DNA of 64,000 nt, taken from Silene latifolia (taxonomy: Eukaryota > Streptophyta > Magnoliopsida > Caryophyllales > Caryophyllaceae). Of the stretch, positions 10,205 through 22,310 are shown piece after piece (positions within the stretch are counted from its first letter, which is position 1; each line of letters opens with the position of its first letter). Under the pieces are notes generated by a model that was given only the letters and a program-made list of their open reading frames with translations, was not told the DNA's origin and did no database searches. Where the stretch lies: NCBI RefSeq assembly GCF_048544455.1, contig NC_133538.1, positions 36,147,469 to 36,211,468 on the forward strand, given 5' to 3'. A program made the translations under genes and the position numbers.

Positions 10205-11699
10205 CCTCGACAAGTGTGCGTCACCAACTCTCTTGTCCCATTACTATCTCCCACTCAATGCAAGGTGTCTTTCAGGTCGTACTTACAAGTGATCATATCG
10301 AGAGTGGTTTCCTCGATCTGGAGAATAACTGATTGACCGGATTTATCTATCATAGATACCTTCCGAGCGTGGCCACGCATTTCCAGTTCATTACTCCTCG
10401 AGTGGCCCTGAGATATTGTTTTAACCCTGACAAGGGGGTGGACAATTCCTATCGCAGTTATTCCCTTCGACTAGCCACAACCATCATAACCCAAAATATG
10501 CCCATTTGACCCCATTTACGAAGGTCGTAGTAACACAAATCAAAGTTAATCTGAAACTGTGCCATCTTAGGCGAACAGTCTTTAGTCAAAAGAATCGACT
10601 CATTAGAATACTATAGTAGCTCTCGCCACGACCAGGCTTTATAAATTTGTCAGAACTCTATAAGCGGTCAATGCCCGAGAAAGTGTTCCTAACAGTCTGC
10701 CTATGTGATCGACTAGTCATCTCACATGACTCTATGGCACTTGAACTTGCCATCAATCGCATCACACTCTAGTCACATCGAGACGTCACCTCATATAAGT
10801 GACTATGGGCGAATACAATGTTAATCCGTGTTCACTTTAACGGGGTTCAATGTTGTCTCTACAACCCGTTTGGATGTAATAAAGTATAACAAAAGAGTTT
10901 TAAAGTAAAACTTGAACGACAAATGCGATTATCACATATGAATAGTCAATGCCTGATTACTATTTCATGTTCTATAATCTAATTTGATCTTGTACGTAGT
11001 TGTTCATTTAAATTCAATTGAAATGACATGACTCATCATGTTTAGCCTTTGAGAAGGCTTTGGTTAGTAGGTTTTATCAATTTCTTGTACCTTACTCAAC
11101 CTTACTACATACTCGTTTTCCTTTGTAATGTATACATTTGCATTACAAAACTTTCTGAGTACGTGTCGAGATCCAATCAAGACATAGGCCCTCTAGCCTA
11201 AGAATAGCTCCCACTGTTTTCACAAAGTGGGACTCATCCTTCTTGCACATCTCATGATTGCAAGTGTACTCAATTTCCGTTGTAAACATTTCTCATTGTT
11301 CTTTATTGCCTAGAACGATTCTACAAAATCTATTTCTTAAATATCATAGCCACAATGGTATCTTAACCATCCTAATGTGTTTTGATTATGGTTTTGTCGG
11401 AAACCATGCGCAATCTCAATTGTCAATTGTCACTTGTGTAACACCCTTACACAAAATTGCATCATAAACACTTTGCTTTACTTCCTTAATGCTTCTGCAA
11501 GCACTTAAGGGTAATCTTTATGGCTTACTTGGTAAAGATTACTTAAATTCGATTTTGAAAACAACTCATCATACTCAAAGTATATGAAGTGTTATACATC
11601 ATTACTCATTTAATTGATCCGGCAGCGGAAGCAAATGAAATCAATCAAATATGTTCAATTTAATTGAACTAGTCATGAATCTTATCAACATAAGACTTC
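10205..11699 (-). other. Decayed internal region of the nested copia element, 3' part
   Basis: This should hold the end of RT and RNase H on the minus strand. I can read no domain with confidence; frames are short and broken. No other gene is visible. Confidence 0.4.
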
Positions 11700-12184
11700 T
11701 TATTGACGCTAATATCATGTGGATTTATCTTCATAAAACCGGATATTCAGGATGTATTATAATACTGCAAAAGTCTTAAATCATTCGCAATGATCAATAT
11801 GTCATCCACATATAAGACTAATAAAAAATTTCCGTAACTTCCACTAAACTCCATGTATAAACACAACTTCTCGACTTATCGAGAAAAGTTTTATAACATG
11901 ATCAAAACATTGATTCTATCTCATTGATGTCCTACTTAAGACCATCTCTTAAGTTTCACATTATCTTAGGATTGCAAGAATCTATAAAACTCATGACATG
12001 TATTGAATACATTCCTTCTTTTGAAGAAGTAGGTTTTAGATTCACATGCTGTATGCGTATCCTCACAATGAAACACAATCCCTAAGAAGATCCAAATAGA
12101 CTTAAGCATTTCAATTTGTGCAAAACCCTTTGCAACCAATCTTGCTTTGAAATCTCTCTTTATTAGTGCAAAACCCTTTGTCAC
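11700..12184 (-). pseudogene. Copia reverse transcriptase remnant
   Basis: The frame 12184-11966 reads FKARLVAKGFAQIE, the conserved copia RT entry, followed by a degraded KSIWIFLGIV segment. Further along the minus strand, near 11820-11780, the words LLVLYVDDILIIANDLR give the catalytic YVDD box. Frameshifts separate the pieces and no complete domain survives. Confidence 0.75.
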
Positions 12185-14279
12185 TAATCAAGCCCTTTTG
12201 TTTCGGATTTTTATGGCTCTAAGCCTTGTATTGAGTTGTGACTTAAACACTCTTATGTAAGTCATATGTTCATTACTTTCTAGAAGTAATCAACTTGAAT
12301 CAAACAATTTCTTTTGTAAGTTATAAGCTCTTTACTTTCTTAAAAGTAGCATGAATTCATCATTTTTAACAAGTGACGAATTTAACCTCCTAGGTTTTGA
12401 AGAAACAATGTCTTACACAAAATGTCTCATGTAGGCAAGAAAGACTAGTTTCTTGTGACATAACATTCTCTGTGGCATTCTTTGTGGCTCTTGAATAATT
12501 TCTCCCACTCTGTCTTCTAGAAATAAACTTGTATTTTAGAAAGACAGCTTCACGAGCCGCAAACCCGTCGTTATCGTGATAATTGAAAAGGGAAAAATGA
12601 GCATTTGTTTCTTGTGAAAACTTACAAACATGGTACCCTTACCATTTCATATCTCATATGATTCGATTTAGTGGAAAAATAATTTAGACAAAAAATGATA
12701 AAATCCCCAAAAGGATCAAGTAACTCAAAGTAACTTGATTGAAGTTCAAACCATATCGAATAGCATTTGAATTCTTATTCAATCGCACATTATTCCATAA
12801 TGCGTGCTAAGAGAGATTAACTTGTGATACTATATCACATTTCCTTTGGCTTATATCAAAGTCTTCACTTTGATAATCCCATCACGACTAAATCGTGATT
12901 CCTTGAACTCTTTAAACTTCTTCAAAGATTTTTCTATTTACCTTATTAAGTGAACACATTAGCGTCAACTTAAATCGTTGGTAAAAGAAAATGATCAACC
13001 TATTTTGGATCGATGATTTAAAACCTCGATCTCCTTTTCAACCAAAAGGCACGAGACATCTTGCTTTGAATACAAGATACGCATATACCATTAACAATCT
13101 AATGGTTTCAAGAGTACTCGATAACTCTTTGCGTTCATCATTCCAAAATTTAAGGTTTAATCTTGGGTTACCAATTTGAATCTTACATCATCTATATGAT
13201 ATATCATTCTAGTTTGGTTTAGAATATAATCACCTTGATAATGGGCTAGCCATACATCAAATCGTGGTGTATAGGGTCACAAAAGTGAAAACCTCTTTTG
13301 TATCTTAACAAGTTTATATTCTTATTTAGAGTTTATGTACTTAATAGTCATAATTAAGTACAACTTTAAATCCAAAAACTAGATTGAGTACACAATTACT
13401 CTATCTCTCGATATTATTGTTGCTAGTCGTCATATTCTAATCATCTTATGTGTCGAATACAATGATGAAAACCTCCACTGGTTTCTAATATTGACGAAGT
13501 GGTACTAGCAAAATTTATGTTTAATCAAATAAACATTTAGAGAAGAAGGTCCCATTAGATGTCCCACAACTAACTTGTTGATTCTTCAATTATTTGGGGT
13601 AGTTTCCTTTCTTGTGTCCAACATTTAAGACAATGGAAACTTTATTGGTCGGGATTGATAGGTTTAGTATCGTCATTTATCAATAACTTTACTTTTAACA
13701 TTACCTTGTATCAATTCCATTATTATCTTTACTTCTTGAACCTCGTCCTCATCTTAACGGTTTAAGAGAATGCACCCACTCATTTCAATGAGTCTTTGCT
13801 TTGAGAAGCAAAATTGAATTCATGAAGATTACTCTTCATTTGTTCGTTTTAGTTTTAAAAACTTTCATTGAAGTGGTTGCATTATTTTGGTCAATTTTGA
13901 TTTCCAACAAATCTAGTTACCAAAATTAGAAACAATTCATTGTAAGTAGATGTGTTAGTCAAGAATCAAAAACCTGTTTGATAATGAATAACTTTAATCT
14001 ATACTCTTTACAAGAGATCCTTAGCAATGGTTCATTTGAGGTTTTTAGAAGAAAATTCAAATTTCGTCTTTAGTTACGATGTTTTAATGGAGATTTGAAT
14101 CAAAATCGAAATGATATCGTATATGAATTGTGGTAAAGAAATAGAACAATATGATAACGGAATAGTGGAAAACTTAACATTTATCGTTTTATTAATACTT
14201 GTAAGCAACAAGTAAAGTAAAGCATTTACATAGTGACCTCTACCCAACTATGATAAATGATTCCAAGACCCAAATTCAT
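12185..14279. other. Decayed internal region of the nested copia element, gag to integrase
   Basis: By position this should contain gag, protease and integrase on the minus strand. No motif could be read with confidence and frames are below about 80 codons. It is AT-rich. Confidence 0.35.
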
Positions 14280-14640
14280 ATCGACTTAGGCACGGTGGGG
14301 CCGATTCATCCTTTATCAATATAACTCGGTGGATTAACGTTTAATCGATTCTACTTTTAGAACTCTTGGTCGATAATATTACATTAACATTTATCTTTAG
14401 CCTAAAACACATTCAACAAGGGGACGGTGTGGCCGATAAAACCCTTATCGAAAAACTTTTGTTGAGTTCAATCCAAATTTCGAATAAATGTGTCCATGAT
14501 CCAAACCCACATTAACTTGGGCACGGTGTGGCCGATTCATCCCTTATCAACATGAATTCGGTGGATAGACATTTATCACCCACTTCCCCTACGTAACAAG
14601 GTTTGTACCCCGGTGTGGCCGAGTGCACTCTCTCACGAAA
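14280..14640. repeat. Four degenerate repeats with core cggtgtggccgat
   Basis: The copies start near 14289, 14418, 14521 and 14610. Each has a (g/c)acggtgtggccga core. In two of them it is followed by ttcatc..ttatcaa and then tcggtggat. Spacing is about 90-130 bases. The block lies in the 5' half of the minus-strand element. Confidence 0.6.
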
Positions 14641-16355
14641 TAGGTTTTCATGGTTTCTACTATTTGGTAAGGCTATGTCTCAATTGATTGTTTTAGCGAG
14701 AGGTCATGTCAATTTATTATCTATCACGTTTTAAGTGAACTAAAGCGGTGAACTACGATAATTGTAATTGACACGGTCGATGAACTAGATTAGATAAAGA
14801 TGCATGTTTTAGTTATGGCGATTTAGCGATGCATGCGACATATAAATAAAATGCAGAGCATAAAAATAAATCCTAGTATGGCCTTCCTAAAATAGAAAAC
14901 TATTTAACTATTACATATTCGGAAACCAACTCCATTGGTCCCTTGAACTTCGGTTGTGGCACGCATCTCGAGGTAACACCATCTTTATGTATCACCATCT
15001 TGAAGAAATCCGTCTTTGGGAACTCCGAAATGAATAAAATTACATAATAAATTACATAATTTCCTATTATACATTTGTAACTATAATAAAATAAATCTAT
15101 TAAATTACAAAACGGTGATACGAGATCACAATAAATTACAACCGAATCGATATTCCCATACATTTCGGGTAATACCAATTAAAACTAAGGCCATACTAAG
15201 TAAAAATTACATAATTCAAAATTACATAAATAAAATTATGACAATCATAAAGAAAATGCAGCATTATAATATGTATGAACATGCCCAATTTTATGCAAAA
15301 TCGCCTTTAAGGAGCCAATATCGTATATTACACTTTTTTACGATTTGCGTGATTCAACGTTTTATAATCACAAAAATTACATAAATTCATATTTATGCAC
15401 AAGTTAATTACCCTAACTTCTTAGGACTCAAAATTAGTCTCCACTAACTATTTGACCATAATTAACTCATATTTCTTAATATTGTTCATAAAAGGACTCA
15501 AAATTACAATAAAATGCTATAAACTTCAAATAAATCACAAAAATTTCAAATAAATTCAAATTTTGAAATTTAAACTCATGAACATTCTGGAAAAATACCA
15601 TGACACTCATAATGTTCAAAAACTTAGGTTAAAAATTTCGAAAGTTATCGGGAAAAACAATGTTGCGGTTTATGGGATTTATCAATAAAAATCATAAAAA
15701 CATGAGAAAAATTATATTCATCAACTTTTAAATTTTATATCTGAAAAAGATAATAAAATGCAACATGTAACGTTTTTTCTTAGTCATGAAGTATGTTTTA
15801 GCAATTTTTCACTAATTAAGTCACTATTTATGCTATTTTTCATCAAAAATCCATAAATCATGCATGAAGACTTCATCATAGCCTATTATTTTACACACAT
15901 CTTGTAAAATTGCATGTGATAACATACTAAATTTTTATGACCAGATTCGAAATATTTCTCATATTAACCTATTTTTCATCTAAATCCGATTTTTATCATG
16001 AAAAATCCATTTTTCGAGCATAAGAACTCATAAAATTATGAAAATTTCCAGATCATCTAAAAATAATATATGTGAAAACATATCCAAAAACCATTTGAAA
16101 ATTCGAAGTTTAGCTAATTTTCGTCCAAAAATGACATTTTTATCATAAAAATCACATTTTAATGCCAATATTATATAAAATGAACAATAAAATCCATAAA
16201 TTAACCAAAATATCCTAAATACATTTTAGGATCAGAAACTTTAACATGCATAAATTATTTTCGTGATATATCATAATATCACAAATTTACAAGTTTTGTT
16301 TGTTAATCATATAACTCGGAAAAACAATAACCGATTTGCATGCAAACAACCTTGT
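14641..16355. other. Leader side of the nested copia element
   Basis: Very AT-rich sequence between the primer site and the repeat block. It contains a 92-codon minus-strand frame (15178-14900) with no recognisable domain. Nothing else is supported. Confidence 0.35.
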
Positions 16356-16369
16356 GCTCATGATACCGC
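16356..16369 (-). other. Primer-site-like sequence of the nested copia element
   Basis: The minus strand reads GCGGTATCATGAGC just inside the LTR end. It resembles the initiator tRNA-Met site TGGTATCAGAGC but differs at the first base and has a two-base insertion (TG) between GGTATCA and GAGC. Confidence 0.6.
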
Positions 16370-16370
16370 T

Positions 16371-17677
16371 TTTTATAAATCTATATCTCATTACTTAACA
16401 TATTCATATATGTATCATTTTAATTTAGTCATAAAATTAAAACTAGATCTTATGCATGCAAACTAAAACAAAAAGATAAGAAAATCAATTTCTCACCAAA
16501 TAAATTTCGGTCAAATGGGCACCAACAAGATCTCCTTCTTGTTAGTTCTTGATCTATCCATTTATAAGGATGAACATTCAAAAATCCCAAAGTAGAGATT
16601 CTTCTCTTGATTGCACCCAAGACTATCCCTTATCCCCACTAAATAATATTAACTAGATATTAGTTTAGTAGTTTACCTTAAAATTGATTACTAACACTCA
16701 TATATTACATTAATAATTTTAGTAATCCTTTTGGAACAATTAGAATCAAAAATCTCAAGTTTTTGAGAAAGATGATGAAGATAGAGAGAAGAATGCATGT
16801 GTAGCTTTTTCATACATGAAGAGAATGAATTAGTAATCAAAAATGAGAACAAAAGTTCTCATTTCTAATGCATGCCACCGGTGGGAAGGAGACAAGGAAA
16901 GCATCTTTTCCTTTCTTTTTGTCTTCACAATGTGTAGGTGTGTAAGACAAAGTAGGATAGGTGTAAGGCTACAAAAGCAAGGCCTATGATTATTTATCAT
17001 AAAATAAATCAATCTTACACCATCACAACTCCCTCCATTCGGTCCATCCTCCATAATATGGACTACCATTTTATTTTGTCAATTTGTCATTTGTCACACA
17101 ATATGTCTCATGTAATATATTACATGTTATTAATTAATTTAATGCATATTTATCACAAAAATATCATTTCATGAATTAATTAAATTACATCCAATAAATT
17201 GACTAGTGATAGTTGATCACATAAACAAAATGGGTCATGTAATTATAATTCACAATATCTTGTAATTATAATCAACCATTCATTCTTATCTTTATTGTTT
17301 CTCAAACAATAAACAATTTTAGTAATAAAGCATTTTAATACTAAAATAAATCTTATTTAATCCCATTACAATAAGATATCAATATTCTCTCTCACAAAAT
17401 GAATTGTTCAATTTTAAGGAATTGATTAACTTGTATCGTCATACAATCAATCAGCTTTACGGATAAGGGCATCATCCTTTAGGTGTGACCTTAAGGGATC
17501 AACTGACCACCACCGTCCCACGTCAGTAACGTCAAACTCTAGCAAGCCAATCGTTACCGATTTATGTTGATCAGTTGACAATATAATGAATCATCCCTTA
17601 TGTATTCTTTTTATGAGATTTAATAATAATATTTAAATCATGTGATCGCACTATTGTTGAGGACACATTTCCCAACA
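16371..17677 (-). repeat. 5' LTR of the nested copia element (1307 bp)
   Basis: It aligns with 8885-10191 at equal length. The terminal dinucleotide at 16371 is TT on the plus strand where the other copy has TG, so the end has mutated. The outer border ..CCCAACA at 17677 abuts the duplication CGTGG. Confidence 0.9.
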
Positions 17678-18037
17678 CGTGGGGGTTTTCTTTGTAATCG
17701 AGTTTAGTTATAAAGGAAATAATAATAAGAGAGAGGGTGGATGTAGACCTTTAGAGAGTAGGTCGAACCACGTTAAAAATCGTGTGTCTCTTGCTTTCTT
17801 TATTTCGCTTGTCTTTGTTTTTATTTGTTTTTCCTTTTTGATTCACGTATTCACTCAAACGAACAATACAGCACAACTTTGATTGTTTGAACAGTCACCG
17901 AGACTGTTCAATTAGCCTGTGTATTGTTTCAGAAGGAAATTCGTGAACGACCTAGTGCTTTAATTTCGCATTAATTTTTAAAAGGGTACTTAATTCACCC
18001 CCTCCCCCTCTTAAGTACCGGATCGATAAACTCTACA
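17678..18037 (+). repeat. SIRE-type 5' LTR, right part
   Basis: After the repeated CGTGG it continues the LTR seen at 36078-36436 almost base for base, and ends ..CTCTACA at 18037. Confidence 0.9.
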
Positions 18038-18039
18038 AT

Positions 18040-18051
18040 TGGTATCAGAGC
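18040..18051 (+). other. Primer binding site, initiator tRNA-Met
   Basis: TGGTATCAGAGC lies two bases after the LTR end. This is the standard plant copia primer site. Confidence 0.95.
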
Positions 18052-18124
18052 CTCGTGCTCTTGATTGCCTTACAGCAAAGAGTTTGATCCTTTTTGAGTT
18101 TATTCTTTTATACTTTATTTTATC

Positions 18125-20141
18125 ATGAATTCCAAATCTGTCTAATGTCCTGTCTTTGATGGCACGGACTATGGCTGGTGGAAAAATCGTATGATGCATT
18201 TCATACAAGGAACAGATTATGAATGTTGGGTAATCATCGAAAATGGTCCCCTAGCTATCACTACCACCAATGCTAATGGTGTGTCTAGTGCAAAAGCGCC
18301 CAAGGACTACACATCTGATGATTACAAAAAGGCGGAGAAGAATGCTAGGGCTATATCACTCCTGCAATCCGGAATTGGTGAATCAGAAACCAGTCGAATT
18401 GCAGGATGTAAAACGGCTAAACAAATTTGGGATAGTTTATCTCTAGCATATGAGGGGACCGTGCAAGTAAAGAAACAGCGTATTGATCTCTTAATGCAAC
18501 AATATGAAAACTTTAGAATGCACGAGGTTGAACCCATAAAAAGCATGTCTTCACGTTTTTCAAGTATAACTAACGAACTTTCAAATCTTTGTAGACAATT
18601 TGAAACTGAGGACATTGTCCGTAAAATTTTAAGAAGTCTTACCAGGAAATGGCGACAAAAGTCATGGCCATTGAAGAGTGTAGAGATTTAGCCACTCTTA
18701 CCTATGAAGCTTTAATGGAATCTCTTATGGCACACGAAATAACACTTGACAATGATGCCGAAGAGAAACCCAAAGCTAAGGGTCTAGCCTTGAATGCCGT
18801 CTCAAGTGATAATGAAAGTGATCTTGAGGAGGAAGTTGCTTTGCTGTCTAAAAGAATTGCCAAAATAATTAGAAAGCAAAATCAAGGAAAGTTCGAAAGT
18901 TATAAACCAAAGAAATATGTTTCCTCATCTTCCTCATCTCGTTCTACTTCTAGAATGGGATGTTTCAAATACGGTGAACGGGATCATTAGATCCGAAATT
19001 GCCCTAAATGGGAAGAACAAAAAGCTAAGGATAAGCGTGAAAAGTCTAAGCAGGAGTACAAACGTGCAATGATAGCTGCTGTATGGGGTGAGTCCGACTC
19101 AGAGGACGAAGAACCTTCTGAAAATGAGAAAGATGAGAAATTCTTCCTACGGTCTACCTACAAGCCTAGATCTCAACAAAGAAGGGATGACGACTCTCTA
19201 AGGTGTCTCATGGCTCACTCTGATGCATCGGATAGCGAATCCGAAGATGAGGTAAATCTCTCGAATCTCAAAATTAAGATTAGGTCTTTGTCTAAAGAAA
19301 AAATTGTAAGATTGCTTGATGAGACTTTGGATACTAGTTATGAACAAAACAAGCGTCTTGAGGCTATGCAATCTGAAATTGAAAGTATTGCGGAGGAGAA
19401 TATAGAGTTAAGACGAAATCTGAAGAATATACAGAAACAAACAGTCGACCAGACTGTTCAATCAAATCTCACTGCTGAAAATGAGTCTCTTGTTAACAAA
19501 ATCCACGTCTTAACAAATGAACTAGATGAGATTAAAAAATTGCATATTACTAGTTCAACCTCTTACTCTGAAATTTGTTCTAAGTTTGATAGACTTAATA
19601 ACTACTATAATTCTCTTCTCGCTAAGAATAAAAATTTGCTCGTAGTAGTCAACAATCTTGAAACCGATTTAAGTAATGCAAGAAATGTAGTTGCTAAATG
19701 GGAAGGTAGTACTACCGTGCTAGATTTTCTAGTCAATCAATCTAAGAACAACAATAAACTTGGATTAGGCTATAACTCACGTTCTGATTTCAGGCAGGGC
19801 GGTTCTCAATATCGTCTTTATCTGGATCCCTCAATGCAAAAAGTAAACACTCCTCCCGATCGTTCAATTCAGATCGACGCCAAGATCTTGTTGAGATTAA
19901 AAGATCTAAACCCATCGAGAGAGATTTTCGCAAGCCTAAGTACGTGGGTCTACCTGAATACATTATTTGCAAATTTTGTGGACACACAGGTCACGTATTT
20001 AATGCTTGTAAAAAACGCTTAGGTCATTTGGATCGAAACATAAGAGTTGTTAAGAAAATGTGGATTAGAAAAGATGTTTTAGATACCGTTCGTCATAAGA
20101 AGGGACCCAAACTTGTTTGGGTTCCTAAATCATCTAACTAA
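18125..20141 (+). pseudogene. SIRE-type gag with coiled-coil extension (broken)
   Basis: The ATG at 18125 opens a UBN2/gag-polypeptide domain (FDGTDYGWWKNRM, AKQIWDSLSLAYEG, then VMAIEECRDLATLTYEAL). There is a stop at 18143-18145 and a one-base frameshift near 18655. The first zinc knuckle is damaged: CFKYGERDH, then a TAG at 18988-18990, then IRNC, so its second cysteine is replaced and it is cut. In the same frame follow an acidic region (SDSEDEEPSENEKDE) and a long heptad-rich coiled coil (about 19270-19700). After another frameshift comes a second knuckle, CKFCGHTGHVFNAC, which is intact. The frame ends in VPKSSN at 20141. The coiled-coil tail is typical of SIRE/Maximus gag. Confidence 0.85.
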
Positions 20142-20154
20142 TTCTCTTTTACAG

Positions 20155-20280
20155 GGCTATATGAGAGGAGTTAGCCGTTGGTATCTTGATAGCGGATGTT
20201 CACGACACATGACAGGTAATAGAAACCAATTCCTCTCATTATCGGCCTACGACGGTGGAAATGTGACATTTGGAGACAAA
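20155..20280 (+). pseudogene. SIRE-type aspartic protease, left part
   Basis: SRWYLDSGCSRHMTGN contains the catalytic DSG of copia proteases. The domain is cut after VTFGD by the gypsy-type insertion at 20281 and resumes at 29659. Confidence 0.88.
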
Positions 20281-22295
20281 TGTAACACCCCGATTTATGA
20301 AGGAGCCTTTAGCAAGACATTCCCTAATAAACCGGACTGTTACCATCTCGGTTTCCCGAGGTAGTGAATAACAAATTAAACTTCAAGGCAAAATATATAA
20401 TTACTTTAACTTAATTATTACAAAACCTCTTTTACATCAAATTACAAGGAACTAACATAAATGAAAGTGAAAGTCTTCTAAATGATGATCTAGCTACTAA
20501 GTCTTCTGATCCAGTGTCTCACGCCCATCAAGCTCCCACCTATCTCATAAACCCCGTCAAGCCTGCTCCCCAATATTTGGATCGTCACAGGTGTTCACGA
20601 ATACACAGGGTCAACCACGAGGTTGAGTAGGGAATACAATGAAACAACAAAATATGATATGCATGCTCCTCTGTCACCTCCATCTCCATCTCAACTCATA
20701 TCTCATAACCCGGAACACCCAGCCATACCGATCCCCGGTAGACTATATATCGACCGTAGCCGATCTGCCAGCTCGCAGCTGAGGACACCAGGGCAAGTCC
20801 TGCAGAACCCGCCTGGGCCTTATCACAACATCATCTTCACCACACCACATCACCACAACATCCTCCATCTCCAATGCATATGAATGCTCAAAAGAAATTA
20901 ATGCAACACAATATATATATCTTTGAACTGATCAATCATAAAATCATGCCGGTTACCAAATGTTGTGATAACATACTCAATACGATCAATTCAGTCAATC
21001 ACCTTCCAGTATATAAATCATAACGTAAATCAACAGCCACGAAGCAAGTCAACGTTCACAGTTTGGTCATACGAAACACAAACAAGTCAACACAATTCAA
21101 CATCAAGGATAATAAGTCAAGTGTATTTCCCTACCTTTTCGCAATCCAAGCACACACAAGCAATCACTTATGATCCTTCACTTATCCATCACCTACATAA
21201 TATAATTATGTATAATTACCATCTACTCAGTCAATTAATCATGCACATAACCTAGACTCATCATAACTTAATAGGAATATCAATTTAAAGAACAAACACG
21301 ACTTTTCCTGATTTTCCTGCTCGTGGCAGACTCGGTATAAAATGAATAACTAATTCCATAAAATTCGAATTGATGCAAGGCCAATTGAATTGGAACCCCA
21401 TGAGTCTTAGCTACAATTTATATCTAACGTGTTTTTCTCAAATTCCAAACATATCAAGGGTTTTCAGACTGATTTCCAAAAACTGACAGAAACCATCGCA
21501 TAAAATGTATTGATTCATAAAACGAGTTTGACAAATGATTCTTAAGTAAAACCAACGCCTAACTCATATAAACTCTTTAAATTAAATATATGAAAAAGAC
21601 CCAGTACCAATTCAATATCTAAATTATGTTTTAGAAGTAATCTTTCAGCCTCTACTGATTTACGGACTTTTTAGATAGACGTTCACAAATAATTTCTTCA
21701 GGAAAAACTACACGGTGAAATGCTACCAATTTTCACAGGCATAAACTAGGCTTGGAATAAACATGAGTCTCGTCTTTAACTTTTTGCATCCCACGGCTTT
21801 AGGACAGGTAAAACACTCAAATAACACAGACCAACGAATCTGTAAATTGCTGTAACTATTCCATTCATTTATCTCATACAATTTATAATCAAAAACCCCC
21901 AAACCAATTCTAGGGTTACGAAAATTATCCCAATACTACTATAATTATGCTAATAATTGAATAAAGAGGTAATAGGATAGTCTACTTACGAAATAGGATG
22001 AGAATAGGCTGAAAAATCGCCTCGCAATTCCTCACGCGGCTCCCTTCACACACGGCTCCCTCTTCTCTCTTTTCTCTCTTTTCTCATGGTTAAAATGAAT
22101 ATGGTGATAGGGAGATTAGGGTTTGGTTAGATGGGTTATACATATAGGATAGGTGCTATTAAGACGATACGGCCCTAGCCTAGTTAGATTAATTAAAACC
22201 CGAGTCACATAATTACCCGAGTCACAAATACACTACACGACCCAAAATGGTAACTCGGCCTAATATAATATCATATTAAAATACCGGGTATTACA
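20281..22295 (-). repeat. 3' LTR of the gypsy-type element (2015 bp)
   Basis: It is nearly identical to 27649-29658, with a few small indels (for example around 20720-20800). Frames of 83-96 codons inside it are chance frames also found in the partner copy. Confidence 0.92.
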
Positions 22296-22310
22296 GTCTA
22301 CCCTCCTTAA
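22296..22310 (-). other. Polypurine tract of the gypsy-type element
   Basis: The minus-strand TTAAGGAGGGTAGAC lies directly before the LTR start TGTAATACCC. Confidence 0.8.

Larger units (their letters stand above)
8885..17677 (-). mobile_element. Ty1/copia-type retrotransposon nested in the SIRE 5' LTR
   Basis: It is flanked by the perfect 5-bp duplication CGTGG (8880-8884 and 17678-17682). Both LTRs are 1307 bp. On the minus strand the LTR begins TGTTGGGAAATGTGTCC. A purine tract precedes the 3' LTR (10192-10204), and a primer-site-like sequence follows the 5' LTR (16356-16369). The internal 6.2 kb has no long frame. A decayed RT with a YVDD box near 11800 identifies the superfamily. Confidence 0.88.
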
